A stretch of 22,269 bases of DNA from Lingula anatina (taxonomy: Eukaryota; Brachiopoda; Lingulata; Lingulida; Lingulidae), in assembly GCF_001039355.2 (NCBI RefSeq), contig NW_019776071.1:7368-29636 (forward strand), written 5' to 3'. Shown in pieces: positions 20,746 to 22,269 of the stretch. The notes below the pieces were generated by a model. It searched no databases and was not told where the DNA came from. It worked only from the letters and a program-made list of their open reading frames with translations. The stretch's first letter is position 1. Every line of letters starts with the position of its first letter. Position numbers and translations under genes: made by a program.

Positions 20746-20793
20746 ACGCTAGATGGCAGTGTGTGTGACTGAAGTATAGACACTAGGTGGCAC
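20746..20793 (+). promoter_or_regulatory. Two tandem CTCF-like motifs
   Basis: ACGCTAGATGGCAG (20746-20759) and ACACTAGGTGGCAC (20780-20793) each fit 12 of 14 positions of the CTCF core CCASYAGRKGGCRS. They have the same orientation and start 34 bases apart. They lie in the last 300 bases of the predicted 3' UTR, with a CACGTG E-box just downstream. Binding is inferred. Confidence 0.35.
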
Positions 20794-21004
20794 TAGAAGA
20801 CAGGTCACGTGTGACTTACCAATGTTTATTTCAGTTTCAGTGTATTGATGTACATTTCAGGTTAAGGTTCGTTGAGACATTCCATTGAGGATCCCATGTA
20901 AAATATTCAGTGTACAGTTAAAGAAGGTGTTCAGCATGTGTAAACTTTCGCACATCGGGTAGTGTGTGTTGTTGATCACCATGTACTTACCTTGTATACA
21001 AGCC

Positions 21005-21010
21005 AATAAA
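21005..21010 (+). terminator. Polyadenylation signal AATAAA
   Basis: Canonical hexamer with a GT/T-rich downstream element starting about 15-20 bases later. It is the first AATAAA after the ATP6AP2 stop codon. Confidence 0.65.
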
Positions 21011-21030
21011 GAATTTAAACCGAGTTTTGG

Positions 21031-21072
21031 TTTTCATTGCTAATTTGAGATATGTTTAGTCTTTTGCTATTA

Positions 21073-21113
<41 letters not shown>

Positions 21114-21983
21114 AGATTTATATTACTGATCGCGCGCGTTCAAATATTCTAATTTTTTTCTTTAAAAGAAACCAGTCACATTTAATAGTAATTTTTTTAC
21201 AGTTTATTTATATTGGGGGGTACCCCATTTGTTTAAAATTAATGTCAACGTAGACGTATTGAAATCGATAGCCTAGCACAACGCCTCTCCTCTGCTCTAT
21301 GGAAAGGCCAGTTTCCATGCTATACTTGCAGCTCCCTCTATTGAAAAGAACCGGCAGAACAGTGGAAGTTCGTTCTCGGTTCACCCTGGTTACATGTCTC
21401 AAACACGCACGATGTGCCTAGTGACTTTTACGAAATGAAATTGAAATAATTGTATTTTTTTGCGGCAATCTCCAGCACAAAAGAGCTTTTGTCTAAAACT
21501 TTCTATGGAGACTTTGTCACACACTGGTTCTAAGGTTTCAGTCTGAAAATCAATAACAATTTCCGGATTACGCAAGATTTTATTTGTCGGGGACCCTTAA
21601 GATAAGGATAGGCCGAGTAATATGTTTTTCTGTATGAGAATCCCCTGTGATTCAGGATCCTGTAACTTGTCCTTTATAGGCCTACGTGCCATTCTATGGC
21701 ATTGCCATACTTAATATTTTAAGTGGAAAAATATCCAAATAAGTAAAACCGAAAGATGCCATTTGTGCTGTTTCAGTATAGGAAGCCACTTTCAGTTATA
21801 TGAAAAGGGTAAAAATACCCCCCAATCCCCCCTCAGTAAGCCTACTGAGCTCTACTTTTGTTCTGTTATCTATCTAGTTCGTATTTTTAAAATAATTTGG
21901 AATAAAGTACATTTTGTTTTTAAAAGAAAAAGCGTTGAGATTTCTGGGATAATCATTTTTGCTATATAAACAGCCTTTAACGT
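21031..21983. other. 3' flank, no gene seen
   Basis: AT-rich sequence beyond the predicted polyadenylation site. It contains the TTA microsatellite and a short palindrome GGGGTACCCC near 21216. Open frames on both strands lack any recognisable family. Confidence 0.5.
21070..21111 (+). repeat. (TTA)n microsatellite
   Basis: About thirteen TTA units just beyond the predicted ATP6AP2 polyadenylation site. Confidence 0.95.
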
Positions 21984-22269
21984 AGGGGAGAGCGGGGTTG
22001 GTTGGAACAGTTTTCACCTTTTTTGCGATATCTCAGCAGTCAAAGCTTTGGGGACAAAAATAAAAAATCTGATAGGGGAAAATTATATGCCGCACTCATC
22101 TATGAAATAAAACATCAAGTAGGTCTTTTCATTTAAGAGCAATAAATGCTCAAAGTTGCCTCCTAAAACGTTCCATCTCACCCCACCCACGGGGTGAGTT
22201 GGAACAGGCAGTGGGGTGAGTTGGAACAAGAGGGCGAGTTGGAACGCTTGCATATAAATTCAAAGTATA
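21984..22269. repeat. GTTGGAACA-rich repeat, cut by window end
   Basis: Copies of a GGGGTGAGTTGGAACA-like motif occur at about 21994-22010, 22191-22207, 22213-22228 and 22232-22245. The inverted copy at 22170-22184 forms a 15-base stem (one mismatch, 6-base loop) with 22191-22205. It begins AGGGGAGAGCGGGG. It looks like the end of an interspersed repeat that continues beyond the window. Confidence 0.5.

Larger units (their letters stand above)
18749..21030 (+). other. ATP6AP2 3' UTR (about 2.3 kb)
   Basis: No further splice or coding signal was recognised after the stop. The first canonical AATAAA downstream is at 21005-21010, followed by a GT/T-rich stretch near 21024-21035, so the message most likely ends near 21025-21030. 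An ATTAAA at 19908-19913 could give a shorter form. A perfect Pumilio element (TGTAAATA) is at 20639-20646. Open frames within this region match nothing I know. Confidence 0.6.

Noticed and set aside
21208-21402. 64-codon minus-strand frame in the 3' flank
   Set aside because: No family resemblance and no regulatory or splice signals near it.
1-22269. Bacterial-type features: operons, CRISPR arrays, prophage or insertion sequences
   Set aside because: Spliced gene structure, microsatellites and intron density show an animal genome. The spaced repeats are microsatellites or foldback elements, not repeat-spacer arrays.
1-22269. Transposase, reverse transcriptase or integrase remnants
   Set aside because: None of the open frames on either strand shows a recognisable motif of these enzymes, so all elements here appear non-coding.

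Overview
This is animal nuclear DNA. It is AT-rich, dominated by introns, and scattered with microsatellites and short inverted-repeat elements. The only gene I can identify with confidence is ATP6AP2 (the prorenin receptor, an accessory protein of the vacuolar H+-ATPase), read on the + strand. Its eight coding exons lie between 7776 and 18748 and splice into an uninterrupted 363-residue protein. I recognised the family from the C-terminal membrane segment and the MDPGxDSIIYRMT signature, the GLAxGxLFxRPxAxV block, the LSELQ block and the RKTR processing site. Chordate-like residues, roughly 1-2 kb introns and many foldback elements suggest a marine invertebrate (invertebrate deuterostome or lophotrochozoan). 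I cannot name the species.

Layout. 1-7700: mostly unassigned sequence. It holds an imperfect tandem dimer (836-1064), a tandem pair of perfect CRE palindromes (5216-5245), a foldback element (5677-5920) and a second inverted-repeat element (6037-6214). Some weak signals hint at a spliced minus-strand gene at 1-3150, but I could not recognise any protein there. 7700-7775: probable ATP6AP2 core promoter and short 5' UTR. 7776-18748: ATP6AP2, eight exons and seven GT-AG introns. 18749 to about 21030: a long 3' UTR ending near an AATAAA at 21005. 21030-22269: AT-rich flank, then the start of a repeat rich in GGGGTGAGTTGGAACA that runs off the window.

Most of the accessory interest is in one diverged family of 215-250 bp foldback (MITE-like) elements. 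There are four copies: upstream, and in introns 1, 2 and 7. Other inverted-repeat elements sit in introns 4 and 6. No transposase was found, so all would be non-autonomous.

Functionally the window encodes a single membrane protein of the V-ATPase assembly and acidification pathway. Exons 3 to 7 are all multiples of three and are bounded by phase-0 introns, so any of them can be skipped without a frameshift. GC at third codon positions climbs from about 42% in exon 2 to about 88% in exon 8. I found no operon, CRISPR array, tRNA or rRNA, and no convincing new biological system. The best leads are the foldback family, the hammerhead-like core inside 6037-6214, the paired CTCF-like and CRE sites, and the possible minus-strand gene at the left edge.
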